Positions 1-8,148 of a DNA stretch of 64,000 nucleotides are shown piece after piece. The first letter of the stretch is position 1. The number at the start of each line of letters is the position of its first letter. The position numbers were made by a program, and so were the translations under genes. The stretch covers positions 186,001-250,000 of the forward strand of contig CAVWCQ010000011.1 of the NCBI GenBank assembly GCA_963753545.1, written 5' to 3'. The notes under the pieces were generated by a model. That model was not told the origin of the DNA, did not search any database, and worked only from the letters and a program-made list of their open reading frames with translations. This DNA comes from CAVWCQ01 sp963753545. Lineage in GTDB: Bacteria; Chloroflexota; Anaerolineae; Aggregatilineales; Aggregatilineaceae.

Positions 1-1374
1 AGCCGCGACCTCGTTCACTGGCGGCAGATCGGTCACTGCCTCACGCGACCGAGCCAACTCCCGCTCAGCGGCGCTCCCAGTTCAGGGGGCATTTATGCGC
101 CGACCATCCGTTACCATAACGGCACGTTTTACATGGTCACGACGAATGTGAGCGGCGGTGGTCATTTTTACGTTCACGCCCAGCAGCCCGAAGGGGAATG
201 GTCGGAACCGGTTTGGATTTCTACGAGCGGCGAACTGGAATTTTCGATTGATCCGTCCCTCTTCTTTGACGACGATGGAAAGGTTTATTTCACCTGTACG
301 GGCGCAGGCCAGAAGGTTTACCAGTTTGAAATCGATCTCCCGACGGGCAAAGCGATATCCAAGGCGCAGATGATCTGGCCCGGCACAGGCGGAAAATATC
401 CGGAGGGGCCGCATCTTTATCAGATCAACGGCCTGTATTATCTGCTGTCAGCGGAAGGCGGGACGGAATACGGGCATTTCGAAACGATAGCGCGGGCGGA
501 CAACCCCTGGGGGCCGTTTGAGGGATGTCCCCATAACCCGATCCTGACGCATCGCAGCATCGAGCATCCCATTCAGGCGACCGGACACGCGGAGCTTATT
601 GAGGCGCACAATGGATCGTGGTGGCTGGTCTTTTTGGCGGTGCGACCGCATGGGTATCCACCTGTTTATCATCTGGGGCGGGAAACGTATCTGGCTCCGG
701 TTCGCTGGACAGCCGACGGTTGGCCTATCGTGGGCAAGGTTGATCTGGTCATGAACGCCGATCTGCTGCCCCAGCACCCCTGGGATCAAACTCCATCCAG
801 CCGGGATGATTTCGACTCGCCGCACCTGCGGATGGAGTGGAATTTCCGCCGGAATCCCCAGCCAGCCAGTTGGTCGTTAACGGATCGCCCCGGCTGGCTC
901 CGGCTCAGCGGGTCTGCGGCGACGCTGGATGATCCCGAACTAACCGCGTTCGTGGGACGCCGCCAGCAGCATTTCGACTGCACCGCCACCGCCTACCTGG
1001 ATTATCAGCCTGCGGATCGAGATGAAGAAGCGGGGCTGACCGTGCTGATGAACGAACGCCATCACTACGAGATTGGTCTCAGGCGGATCGATGGGCAACG
1101 TCACGTGATCGTGCGGCGGCGGATTGGCAGCCTGGTTGCCGTTGTCGCTCAAGCAGCCATTCCTGATGGGCCTGTGATTCTCGGCATTCAGGCGGATCAG
1201 GAGCAGTACCAGTTTTTCTATTCCGCGGCGGCCCACGAACCAACCACTCTTGCCTCTGGGGAAACGCGTTATTTATCAACCGAAGTGGCGGGCGGTTTTA
1301 CGGGAGTCTATATGGGGATGTACGTGCAGGGAACTACCCCGGCGTACTTTGACTGGTTTGATTATGAAGCTTGA
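1..1374 (+). CDS. Glycoside hydrolase family 43 protein (beta-xylosidase/arabinofuranosidase-like), 5' truncated by window edge
   Basis: The frame is open from base 1, so the N terminus lies outside the window; about 457 residues are present. The first half has the five-bladed propeller signatures of GH43: GGIYAPTIRY, then SIDPSLFFDDDGKVYF (the Asp that tunes the acid), then KYPEGPHLY (the likely general-acid Glu) and ATGHAELIE. From about residue 265 (DDFDSPHLRMEWNFRRNP) a second beta-sandwich domain begins, as in two-domain GH43 beta-xylosidases (subfamilies such as 10 to 12). The family removes xylose or arabinose units from plant hemicellulose oligosaccharides; the exact substrate cannot be read from sequence. 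No signal peptide can be judged because the start is missing. Confidence 0.9.
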   Translation, partial: SRDLVHWRQIGHCLTRPSQLPLSGAPSSGGIYAPTIRYHNGTFYMVTTNVSGGGHFYVHAQQPEGEWSEPVWISTSGELEFSIDPSLFFDDDGKVYFTCTGAGQKVYQFEIDLPTGKAISKAQMIWPGTGGKYPEGPHLYQINGLYYLLSAEGGTEYGHFETIARADNPWGPFEGCPHNPILTHRSIEHPIQATGHAELIEAHNGSWWLVFLAVRPHGYPPVYHLGRETYLAPVRWTADGWPIVGKVDLVMNADLLPQHPWDQTPSSRDDFDSPHLRMEWNFRRNPQPASWSLTDRPGWLRLSGSAATLDDPELTAFVGRRQQHFDCTATAYLDYQPADRDEEAGLTVLMNERHHYEIGLRRIDGQRHVIVRRRIGSLVAVVAQAAIPDGPVILGIQADQEQYQFFYSAAAHEPTTLASGETRYLSTEVAGGFTGVYMGMYVQGTTPAYFDWFDYEA

Positions 1375-1419
1375 GTGCCGAGGCCAGGCGCGGTAAGCAG
1401 CTAACGCGTTGAGGGGGAA

Positions 1420-1737
1420 ATGATGACAACGGTAGAGTTCTTTTTCCTCATTTTTGGTGTATTGGCCCTGCTGGGAGGAATCGAGGCGGTGCGCTCTCAC
1501 CGCGCTACCCTCTCCAACACGGCTGGAGAAATCGAAGTCGAGGGGCGTCAGGCGTTCGGGCACGGCCTGATCGCATTGGCGTCGGGCAGCATCACCCTGA
1601 TTGGGTTGGCGGTTGGATCAAAACCACTGGCAATGGTCGGTTTTATGGGGATCATCCTGGGAAGCACAGCCCTCGCCCTGATCACGATCACACATGAGGC
1701 GGTGCAAGGCTACCGGGCAAAAAAGAAGGCCAAATAG
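1420..1737 (+). CDS. Small membrane protein, 105 aa, unknown function
   Basis: Begins with ATG ATG after a GAGGGGGAAA ribosome-binding site, 46 bases downstream of the GH43 gene. The protein has an N-terminal hydrophobic segment (about residues 5-22), a polar middle, and two close hydrophobic segments (about residues 48-66 and 70-90), ending in a Lys-rich tail (AKKKAK). I do not recognise a family. The stop codon TAG is the first part of a GGGGCG...CGCCCC hairpin. Position suggests possible co-transcription with the glycosidase gene, but nothing links their functions. Confidence 0.7.
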   Translation: MMTTVEFFFLIFGVLALLGGIEAVRSHRATLSNTAGEIEVEGRQAFGHGLIALASGSITLIGLAVGSKPLAMVGFMGIILGSTALALITITHEAVQGYRAKKKAK

Positions 1738-1762
1738 GGGCGCATGGCAAACATACGCCCCT
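1736..1762. repeat. GGGGCG-type gene-end hairpin
   Basis: Arms AGGGGCG (1736-1742) and CGCCCCT (1756-1762) with an extra ATG/CAT inner pair. It overlaps the stop codon of the plus-strand gene and faces the end of the minus-strand gene at 1774. It belongs to a dispersed set of similar hairpins in this window (13615, 13785, 36586, 55512, 60419, 60497, 62488) whose outer arms are alike and inner stems differ. There is no T tract here, so terminator function is uncertain. Confidence 0.6.
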
Positions 1763-1773
1763 CGTGTTGGTCA

Positions 1774-2205
1774 TCAGCCCAACTTAAACACAGGATGTTT
1801 CGCCGCTTCATTGGCAAACGCCTCGGCGGGCGCGGCATAATGCGTGTCAAAATAGGGGCGGGTGATCGGAGCCACCTGGACATATTTCTTCAGAATCGAG
1901 GCGCTCTCTTTCGGATCATTCAGTTCGATGATCTTCAGCGTCTCGATCTTACGCCCCCGCCGGATCGTCACTTCCCCGGCAGCGCGCGCATTCTTCACCC
2001 AACCGACCTCGCCATAGGGCGCAACCAACCAGCGCGTCCCGTTTTCCTCCACCAGCGAAACAGGTGTCGAAATCAGATTGCCGCTCTTGCGACCGCGCAC
2101 CGTGAGAATCGCCATTTCTTTCGGGCCTATTCCCAGGCCGAGCGCGGTTTTCAGCATCCGATTAACCACGCGGCGCAGCGGTGACAGTTTGTAACTTTTT
2201 GCCAT
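1774..2205 (-). CDS. Deazaflavin (F420)-dependent nitroreductase-family protein (DUF385/DDN split barrel)
   Basis: 143 residues. Start chosen at the ATG at 2205 because GAGGGGAG lies 8 to 9 bases upstream; the frame stays open further upstream, but without a ribosome-binding site and with non-family sequence. The motif LTVRGRKSGNLISTPVSLVEENGTRW followed by LVAPYGEVGWVKNARA is the typical signature of the DUF385/DDN family, split-barrel proteins that bind F420H2 and reduce nitro compounds, quinones or fatty acids. Length fits the family. A second, more diverged member is at 18632-18961. Whether this organism makes F420 cannot be told from the window. Confidence 0.85.
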   Translation of the reverse strand: MAKSYKLSPLRRVVNRMLKTALGLGIGPKEMAILTVRGRKSGNLISTPVSLVEENGTRWLVAPYGEVGWVKNARAAGEVTIRRGRKIETLKIIELNDPKESASILKKYVQVAPITRPYFDTHYAAPAEAFANEAAKHPVFKLG

Positions 2206-2334
2206 GTTGATAAAACTCCCCTCAAGTGTTTCGAACCATGCAGTTATACGCGCAACGGAGCGTAAAAGTCGCGCCACAGTGTAGCGTATGCCAGAATATT
2301 GGCATTGATGGAAATGCACAGAAAAGCAGGCATC

Positions 2335-3256
2335 ATGAATTTCTCAACAACAGAAAAACGCGCGCTACGAGAATTAGAAGACCTGATCGGAAGGCCGATC
2401 CCGATCATGACGCGAGATCGGCTTGTGAGTGATGGCTGCCGGGCGGTGATTGATCCGAGTTGATCAGACGATTGAGGCGCTGTTCGTCCCAGACTGTAAC
2501 CTGACCGCCCTGCCCGATTCGCTGGGCGGTCTGGTGCACCTGCGGCAGTTATACGCCCACAACAACCGTCTGTTACGGCTCCCGGACAGCATCGGGAATC
2601 TGGCCCAGTTGCGGGTGCTGGATATCAGCGTTAACGAGTTCACGGCTCTGCCGGAGTCGCTGGGGAATCTGCACAATCTCCAATTCCTCTATGTCAGCCA
2701 TACGCGGCTGGAAACGCTGCCCGACTCTCTGATCCATCTGAACAATCTGATTTATCTGAACATTACCCACAACCGCTTTACGACGCTGCCGGGAACGATT
2801 GGCGCGTTAGCCAATCTGCGGGAGTTCAGGTTGTACAACAACCAGATAACCGCGCTGCCTGAATCGCTGGGAAACCTGAAAAATCTCTTGGAACTGCACG
2901 CGATGGAGAACGAGATTACCGCACTGCCGGAATCTATTGGCGGGCTGATCAGTCTGCGTAAACTGCACGTGCGCGATAACCGGATCGCCGTGCTGCCCGA
3001 TTCGATTGGCAGTCTGGCGCAGCTCACGGTGCTGGATTTACGGAATAACAGCCTGACCGCCCTGCCCGATTCGGTTGGACGGATGGCGAACCTGTTAGAA
3101 ATCGATCTGCGGGCGAACCAGTTGAAGGCGCTCCCGGCGGGACTGGGGAATCTGCCGCGCCTGGAAAAACTCGATCTGCGCTGGAACTGGATCGATCCGC
3201 TGCCGGATTGGGCACAGGGGTTAGAGAAACGGGGCTGTGTTGTCTACTCGCATTAG
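2335..3256 (+). pseudogene. Leucine-rich-repeat protein, frameshifted near its N terminus
   Basis: The repeat part (frame from 2450) is about 268 residues of canonical bacterial LRRs of 23 residues, roughly LPDSIGNLxxLxxLxLxxNxLTA, at least ten copies, closed by LPRLEKLDLRWNWIDPLPDWAQ. An ATG at 2335 in another frame opens a 42-residue stretch (KRALRELEDLIGRPIP) of the kind that precedes the repeats in related Chloroflexota LRR proteins; it ends at TGA 2461-2463. The LRR frame is closed upstream by TGA 2447-2449, so a one-base shift between 2450 and 2460 would join the two. LRR proteins bind other proteins; the partner is unknown. No signal peptide is seen. If the shift is real, only a TTG start at 2450 remains for the repeat part. 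Confidence 0.75.
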
Positions 3257-3291
3257 AGGAAAATTCAACTTGTGAAACAATACGCATAACA

Positions 3292-3393
3292 TATTGACAG
3301 ACATCGATATAAGCTATATCATATTGATGAACATCAATAGAAGCGCTCCAAACGCGCTTTTATTGTGCGAAAACATATCGATATTCGTCAATA
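3292..3393. promoter_or_regulatory. Three copies of an 18-bp palindromic operator (ArsR-family-like)
   Basis: A perfect 8+2+8 inverted repeat TATTGATGAACATCAATA lies at 3322-3339. A copy at 3292-3309 (TATTGACAGACATCGATA) matches 14 of 18 positions and one at 3376-3393 (TATCGATATTCGTCAATA) matches 13 of 18. Such AT-rich palindromes covering a promoter are typical of ArsR/SmtB-type repressors (family knowledge; the regulator is inferred). Between copies two and three AAGCGC/GCGCTT followed by TTATT could form a small hairpin. No ArsR-type gene is next to the site. Confidence 0.6.
3294..3322 (+). promoter_or_regulatory. Promoter of the ArsP-like permease gene
   Basis: TTGACA at 3294-3299 and TATCAT at 3317-3322 with a 17-base spacer, a good sigma-70-type match. 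Both boxes lie within or against palindromic operator copies, the usual arrangement for a repressed metal or metalloid resistance gene. About 85 bases separate the -10 from the start codon at 3410. Confidence 0.65.
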
Positions 3394-3409
3394 TATTAGG
3401 GGGACTAAT

Positions 3410-4660
3410 ATGTTCAGCGATATCCAGTGGATATTGGAGTTCATTGTCAAGAATGTGATCCATATTGCTCCAGCGTTTCTCATCAGTGTAAGCCTCGGTG
3501 TATTGATTCGCTTTCTCAAACTGGATGGAATGATCCGCAATGCTTTCAACCGGCGGCTCGGTTGGGCAGTTCTCCTGGCTACCCTCGTGGGAGCATTCAG
3601 CCCATTCTGTTCATGCAGCGTCGTCCCGGTGATTGCGTCCCTTCTCTTAGGCGGGGTTCCCCTGGCTCCCATCATGGCCTTCTGGATCGCTTCGCCAACG
3701 ATGGATCCCGAAACATTTGCCCTGAGCGTGGCAACCCTCGGCTGGCCTCTTGCCGTGGCCCGGCTCGCTGCGACCTTGATCCTCAGCCTCGCCGGAGGGT
3801 ATATCACTTTAATGCTCACCCAAAGCGGTATGTTTTCAGGATCGCTGCTGCGCGAAAAAACAGAGAAGGCAAAAAACGCCCCCATGCTCGACCGAGCCTA
3901 TTCCCTGGTTAGAGCACCCATTCTCAAACTCACCACTGCTGGCAAATCGTTGGCTTTGGCGAATTCTGGGGGAAGCGCTTGCGGCTGTTCAGCGCCATCG
4001 GTCGAGGTCGCTGCTCCCCTGCGCGAAAGAGTGTATTCGCCTGCGGTATCACCGCTCGTCCAGTTTGCCGCTGCCAGCGGATCATATAGCCTCCCTGAGC
4101 CGAATGCGGTTTCGTGCGGCTGTCAAGAATCGGCGGCTAACGTTTCTTCTTGTGGCTGCGGCGGCCAACCTACCGTTTCAGATTGCGGATGCTCTGGCGC
4201 GGCTTTAGCAAACAGCGACAGTCAAGGCGTCATCGATAGTTTCCGCGCCATAAACTGGCGGAAATTTGGGGTGCAATTTCTGCATCAGTCCCTCCAAATG
4301 GGCCGCTGGATGCTGCTGGCCTATCTGATGGAAGCGCTCATCATTCTCTATGTGCCCCAGACCACTATTGCCCAATGGGTCGGTGGAGATAATATTTTCG
4401 CCGTGCCGCTGGCTGCCTTGATCGGGATTCCACTGTATCTGAGCAATGTAACGGCCCTCCCTATCGTCTCCGGGCTGCTGGATCAGGGGATGCAATCGGG
4501 TGCGGCTATCGCTTTCCTGATCGCTGGACCGATCACAACCCTTCCGGCAATGGCGGCGGTTTGGGGGATTGTTCATAAGCGCGTGTTTGCCCTCTATCTG
4601 GGGATTGGGCTGTTCGGCTCAATAGTCTTGGGTTATCTCGTCACACTTGTTTTGGGATAA
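3410..4660 (+). CDS. Permease of the ArsP / DUF318 (SO_0444-like) family with Cys-rich central loop
   Basis: 416 residues from the ATG at 3410, chosen because AGGGGGA is just upstream. Two hydrophobic halves of about four membrane helices each flank a central loop of about 120 residues. The first half carries AFSPFCSCSVVPVIASLLLGGVPLAPIMAFWIASPTMDPE, the conserved Cys-containing helix of the family. The loop holds repeated CGC-type clusters (SACGCSA, VSCGCQE, SSCGCGG, SDCGCSG), likely thiol ligands for a soft metal or metalloid. The second half repeats the fold (GIPLYLSNVTALPIVSGLL). Family members export trivalent organoarsenicals or are proposed Cu/Zn exporters; the substrate here is uncertain. 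The operator-covered promoter upstream agrees with metal or arsenic induction. Confidence 0.85.
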   Translation: MFSDIQWILEFIVKNVIHIAPAFLISVSLGVLIRFLKLDGMIRNAFNRRLGWAVLLATLVGAFSPFCSCSVVPVIASLLLGGVPLAPIMAFWIASPTMDPETFALSVATLGWPLAVARLAATLILSLAGGYITLMLTQSGMFSGSLLREKTEKAKNAPMLDRAYSLVRAPILKLTTAGKSLALANSGGSACGCSAPSVEVAAPLRERVYSPAVSPLVQFAAASGSYSLPEPNAVSCGCQESAANVSSCGCGGQPTVSDCGCSGAALANSDSQGVIDSFRAINWRKFGVQFLHQSLQMGRWMLLAYLMEALIILYVPQTTIAQWVGGDNIFAVPLAALIGIPLYLSNVTALPIVSGLLDQGMQSGAAIAFLIAGPITTLPAMAAVWGIVHKRVFALYLGIGLFGSIVLGYLVTLVLG

Positions 4661-4668
4661 AGGGCGAC

Positions 4669-6010
4669 ATGGCAACCGTGGAATTTCCCAAGGACTTTAT
4701 CTGGGGGGCTGCAACATCCTCCTATCAAATCGAAGGTGCGTGGGATGAGGACGGTAAAGGGCCGTCCATCTGGGATACCTTTGCCCACACGCCGGGGATT
4801 ATCCTGGATAACATGAATGGCGATGTGGCCTGCGATCACTACCATCGCTGGGCCGAAGATATCGCCTTGATGAAGCACATCGGCTTAAATGCCTATCACT
4901 TTTCGCTAGCGTGGTCGCGCATCCTGCCAAAAGGTCAGGGGTCTATCAACCAACCCGGCATCGACTTTTACAGCCGCCTTGTTGATGGACTGCTCGAAGC
5001 CGGAATTACGCCATTTGTCACCCTGTATCATTGGGAGCTTCCCCAGGCGCTCCAGGATGCAGGCGGGTGGGCAAATCGGGCTGCGGTCGATGCTTTTGTT
5101 CACTATGCGGATGTCATCTCGCGCGCCCTGGGGGATCGAGTTCAAGAACTGGTTTACGTTTAGCGAACCGTGGGTAAGTGTCTTTGTCGGCCATTATCTA
5201 GGAGGGCACGCGCCCGGTCATCGAGACATCGATGAAGCGCTGCGGGCGGCGCACCATCACTTGCTGGCGCATGGCCGGGCTATTCCTGTCTTGCGCTCCA
5301 ATGTACCGGATGCCGAGGTCGGGCTGATATCGAATGCGCCTCCAATGCACCCCGCGTCGCGCAGTGCTTTTGACCGGGCAGCGGCCTGGTTGGAAGATGG
5401 GTTTCATCTGCGCTGGTTCCTGGATCCGATCAGTGGGCGCGGTTATCCCTGGGAAGTGATTGAGGCCCGCCAGTGGCGGATGGATTTTGTCCAACCCGGT
5501 GATTTAATGGAAATTGCTGCGCCTATCGATGTCCTTGGCGTCAATTACTACAATCGCCAGATTGTTCGCAGTGCTGTTCCTGAAGCCCAGAATCTGCCGC
5601 GCGAGGTTTTCCCCAACCCGAATTATACCGCCAGCCAATGGGAGATCTATCCGCCGGGTCTGCTCGAAATTCTCGCCCGCATTCACTTTGATTATCGTTT
5701 TCCGGCGTACTATATCACCGAGAATGGTATGGCGAACGACGACAAAGATGGTGCAGACGGGAAGATCGACGACCAGAAGCGGATTGCTTATCTCCGCGAT
5801 CACATTCATTATGCTGCACGAGCCATCAGCGCTGGTATTCCACTGAAAGGATATTTTGCCTGGTCGCTCCTCGACAATTTTGAATGGAAAGTGGGCTACT
5901 CTCAGCGCTTTGGGCTGGTTTACATGGATTACGCCAGCCAGCGCCGCATCCCCAAAGCCAGTGCCGAATGGTATCGCTGCTTGATTGCCTCAGGAGGATT
6001 AAACGGCTAA
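4669..6010 (+). pseudogene. Beta-glucosidase, GH1 family, single frameshift near residue 158
   Basis: About 447 residues when the frames are joined, the usual GH1 length. The first frame (4669-5163) has FPKDFIWGAATSSYQIEGAW and the YHWELPQALQ motif. Near 5142 the sequence reads gatcgagttcaagaac; removing one c restores DRVKNWFTFSEPW and the second frame runs to 6010. The acid/base Glu is in TFSEPW, where most GH1 enzymes have NEP, so the usual Asn is Ser. The nucleophile is in YYITENG, and YFAWSLLDNFEW closes the active site. GH1 enzymes release glucose or similar sugars from beta-linked oligosaccharides in the cytoplasm. The gene follows the permease by 8 bases. Confidence 0.9.
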
Positions 6011-6018
6011 CGATTGCG

Positions 6019-6048
6019 TTGACAATCCCCCTTCGTTTTTATTATACT
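6019..6048 (+). promoter_or_regulatory. Promoter of candidate small RNA
   Basis: TTGACA (6019-6024) and TATACT (6043-6048) with an 18-base spacer, a near-consensus sigma-70 promoter. It starts right after the stop codon of the GH1 gene, and no convincing ORF follows before a terminator at 6176-6205, so it probably drives an untranslated RNA or a leader. Confidence 0.65.
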
Positions 6049-6054
6049 AAGAGA

Positions 6055-6206
6055 TATGAACGAACATGTGTTTGTCCTACGTTTCCTGATGCGCATGCGT
6101 TGCTTGCCGTGGTCGGGCTTCATCCGGCGACGGCGTGCGGCGTTACCCTAGCGCACGTTGACCACGGCAAGCTAAACCGTCGAAAGTGAAATTCGGCGGT
6201 TTTTTG
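6055..6206 (+). ncRNA. Candidate structured small RNA or regulatory leader upstream of metG
   Basis: About 150 bases lie between a near-consensus promoter and an intrinsic terminator. The core is a perfect 13-bp inverted repeat, GCTTGCCGTGGTC (6102-6114) with GACCACGGCAAGC (6160-6172), enclosing 45 bases that contain another 6-bp stem, CGTGCG (6134-6139) with CGCACG (6152-6157). I see no T-box conserved element, no SRP GGAAG loop, no tmRNA or RNase P signature. It could be an independent sRNA or an attenuator controlling the downstream metG. Identity unknown. Confidence 0.5.
6176..6205 (+). terminator. Intrinsic terminator of the small RNA
   Basis: ACCGTCGAA (6176-6184) pairs with TTCGGCGGT (6192-6200) with one G-U pair, followed by a run of six T (6200-6205). 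Confidence 0.75.
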
Positions 6207-6233
6207 TTGTCGGTTAGGGGAGCCTGTTACAAT
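6204..6233 (+). promoter_or_regulatory. Probable metG promoter
   Basis: TTGTTG (6204-6209) and TACAAT (6228-6233) are 18 bases apart, beginning inside the terminator's T run. The metG start codon is at 6270 after AAAAGGAAAA. A second reading uses TTGTCG at 6207 with a 15-base spacer; the -10 is the stronger part. Confidence 0.4.
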
Positions 6234-6269
6234 GACGCCGGTTTAGCGCCGAAAAGGAAAATAGATACG

Positions 6270-8077
6270 ATGCCAGAATTCATTCACGTTTCCGTCGCCT
6301 GGCCCTATGCCAATGGCGATTTGCACGTCGGCCACCTGGCGGGCGCCTATCTGCCCGCCGATATTTTCGCCCGCTTCACCGTCTGAAGGGCAACCACGTG
6401 CTGATGGTCAGCGGATCGGACGCGCACGGCACGCCGATCTCGGTCGAAGCGGACAAACGCGGCATTACCGCGCGCGAGGTCTTCGAACATTACCACTACG
6501 CGATTTCTCGAAGCGCAGCGCGCGATCGGGCATCAGCTACGATCTGTTCACGCACACCGACACCGAGAATCACACCCGTGTCTCGCAGGACATCTTCCGC
6601 ACTGCTGCTGGAACGCGGCTACCTGTACCGGGAGACGCAGCGCCTGCTCTACAGCGAGACGGAGAACCGCTTTCTGCCGGATCGCTACGTCGAGGGCGAC
6701 GTGCCCGATCTGCGGCTTTGCCAAGCGCGCGCGGCGATCAATGCGACAACTGCGGCAATCTGCTCGATGCGCTGGACCTGATCAACCCGCGCAGCAAGAA
6801 CGATGGCAGCACACCTGTCGTCCGCGAGACGGAGCACTATTTCCTCGATCTGTGCGCTCTTCGCGGAGCAACTGCGCGAGCTATCTGAGCAACGGGAAAG
6901 AACACTGGCGCAGCAACGTGCTGAACGTCTCGCCGCAACAAGGTGGACGATCTGCACGGGCGGCCCATCACCCGCGACATCGACTGGGGCATCCCGGTCC
7001 CGCTCGAAGGCTGGGAGGACAAGCGGCTGTACGTGTGGTTCGAGGCGGTGATCGGCTACTTCTCCGCCAGCATCGAATGGGCGCACAACATCGGCCAGCC
7101 CGACGCCTGGAAAGAGTGGTGGTACAACCCGGCAGGCGAAAATCTACAACTTCATCGGCAAGGACAACATCGAGTTCCACACCATCATCTGGCCCGCCGA
7201 ACTGATGGGCATCGATGGCCTCTACGCGCAGGACGAGTGATGGACATCTCAACCTGCCCTACGATGTGCCCGCCAACGAGTTCATGAACATCGAGGGGCA
7301 GAAGTTCTCCAAGAGCCGCAACTGGGCGGTCTGGATTCCCGACATTCTGGAGCGCTACGATCCCGACGCGATCCGCTACTATATCACCATGACCGTGCCC
7401 GGAAACCCGCGACTCCGATTGGAGCTGGGAGGGGTTCGTCACCCGCAACAACAACGAACTGCTGGCGGCGTGGGGCAATCTGGTCAACCGCGTGCTGACC
7501 TTCGCCATCAAGAATTTTGAAGGCCGCGTGCCCGATCCCGGCGATCTGCGCGACTATGATCGCGCAATCATGGAGCAAGGTGGAAAACGGCATTCGAGAC
7601 GGTAGGCGATCTGCTGGCGGCGGTCAAGCTGCGCGACGGCCTGACCGAAGCGATGGCCCTCGCCCGCGAAGTCAACGCCTACCTGGATCACGCGCCCTGG
7701 TTCAAGGTGGTCAAGGAAGATAGGCGCAGGCGGCGACGACGATCTATACGGCGCTGCGCTGCATCGATACACCTGAAGATTCTGCTCGCGCCGTTCCTGC
7801 CGTTTACGTCGCAGAGGGTTCATGAATTTCTGGGCTATGATGGGCAGTTGTTCGGGGAGAGCCGGATCGAGACGTTCCAGGAGTCCACGCGGGCACACGG
7901 CGCGCTGACCTATCACGCCGGGCCGGAAGTTGTCGGGCGCTGGGAAGTATCCAGCTCCCCGTCGGACAGGCGCTCCGCCAGCCGCAGCCGCTCGTCCGCA
8001 AGCTGGAACCGGAACGCATCGAGGAAGAACGCGCTCGCCTGGGCCAGCCACGTCTGGTCGGACAGCCGGGGCAGTAG
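6270..8077 (+). pseudogene. metG: Methionyl-tRNA synthetase with about seventeen single-base indels
   Basis: Starts at ATG 6270 (MPEFIHVSVAWPYANGDLHVGHL, with the class I HVGH motif) and, after frame corrections, runs through KFSKS (the KMSKS loop, near 7310) to TAG 8075-8077. Zinc-knuckle cysteines (CGFAKxxGDQCDNC) are present near 6710-6760. The enzyme charges tRNA-Met with methionine. The protein is recognisable along its whole length, but the frame changes about every 110 bases; likely sites are near 6377, 6503, 6518, 6602, 6698, 6726, 6854, 6878, 6933, 7138, 7236, 7401, 7577, 7592, 7724, 7773 and 7951. Codon choice and motifs are otherwise well kept, which is unlike ordinary decay. Composition seems more GC-rich than the flanks. 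Confidence 0.9.
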
Positions 8078-8116
8078 GCACTGAGCTTGCTCAGATTCCC
8101 CTCTCTCATATGATAA

Positions 8117-8146
8117 GGCCCGGTCAAATAGCCGGGCCATGTTTTT
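8117..8146 (+). terminator. Intrinsic terminator after metG
   Basis: GGCCCGG (8117-8123) and CCGGGCC (8132-8138) form a strong stem followed by T5 at 8142-8146. It lies between the convergent metG and kinase genes and could also act on the minus strand. Confidence 0.75.
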
Positions 8147-8148
8147 GG

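Noticed and set aside
6055..6206. T-box or other known riboswitch upstream of metG
   Set aside because: The conserved T-box bulge sequence and anti-terminator arrangement are not seen, and a second promoter follows the terminator; kept only as an unidentified RNA.
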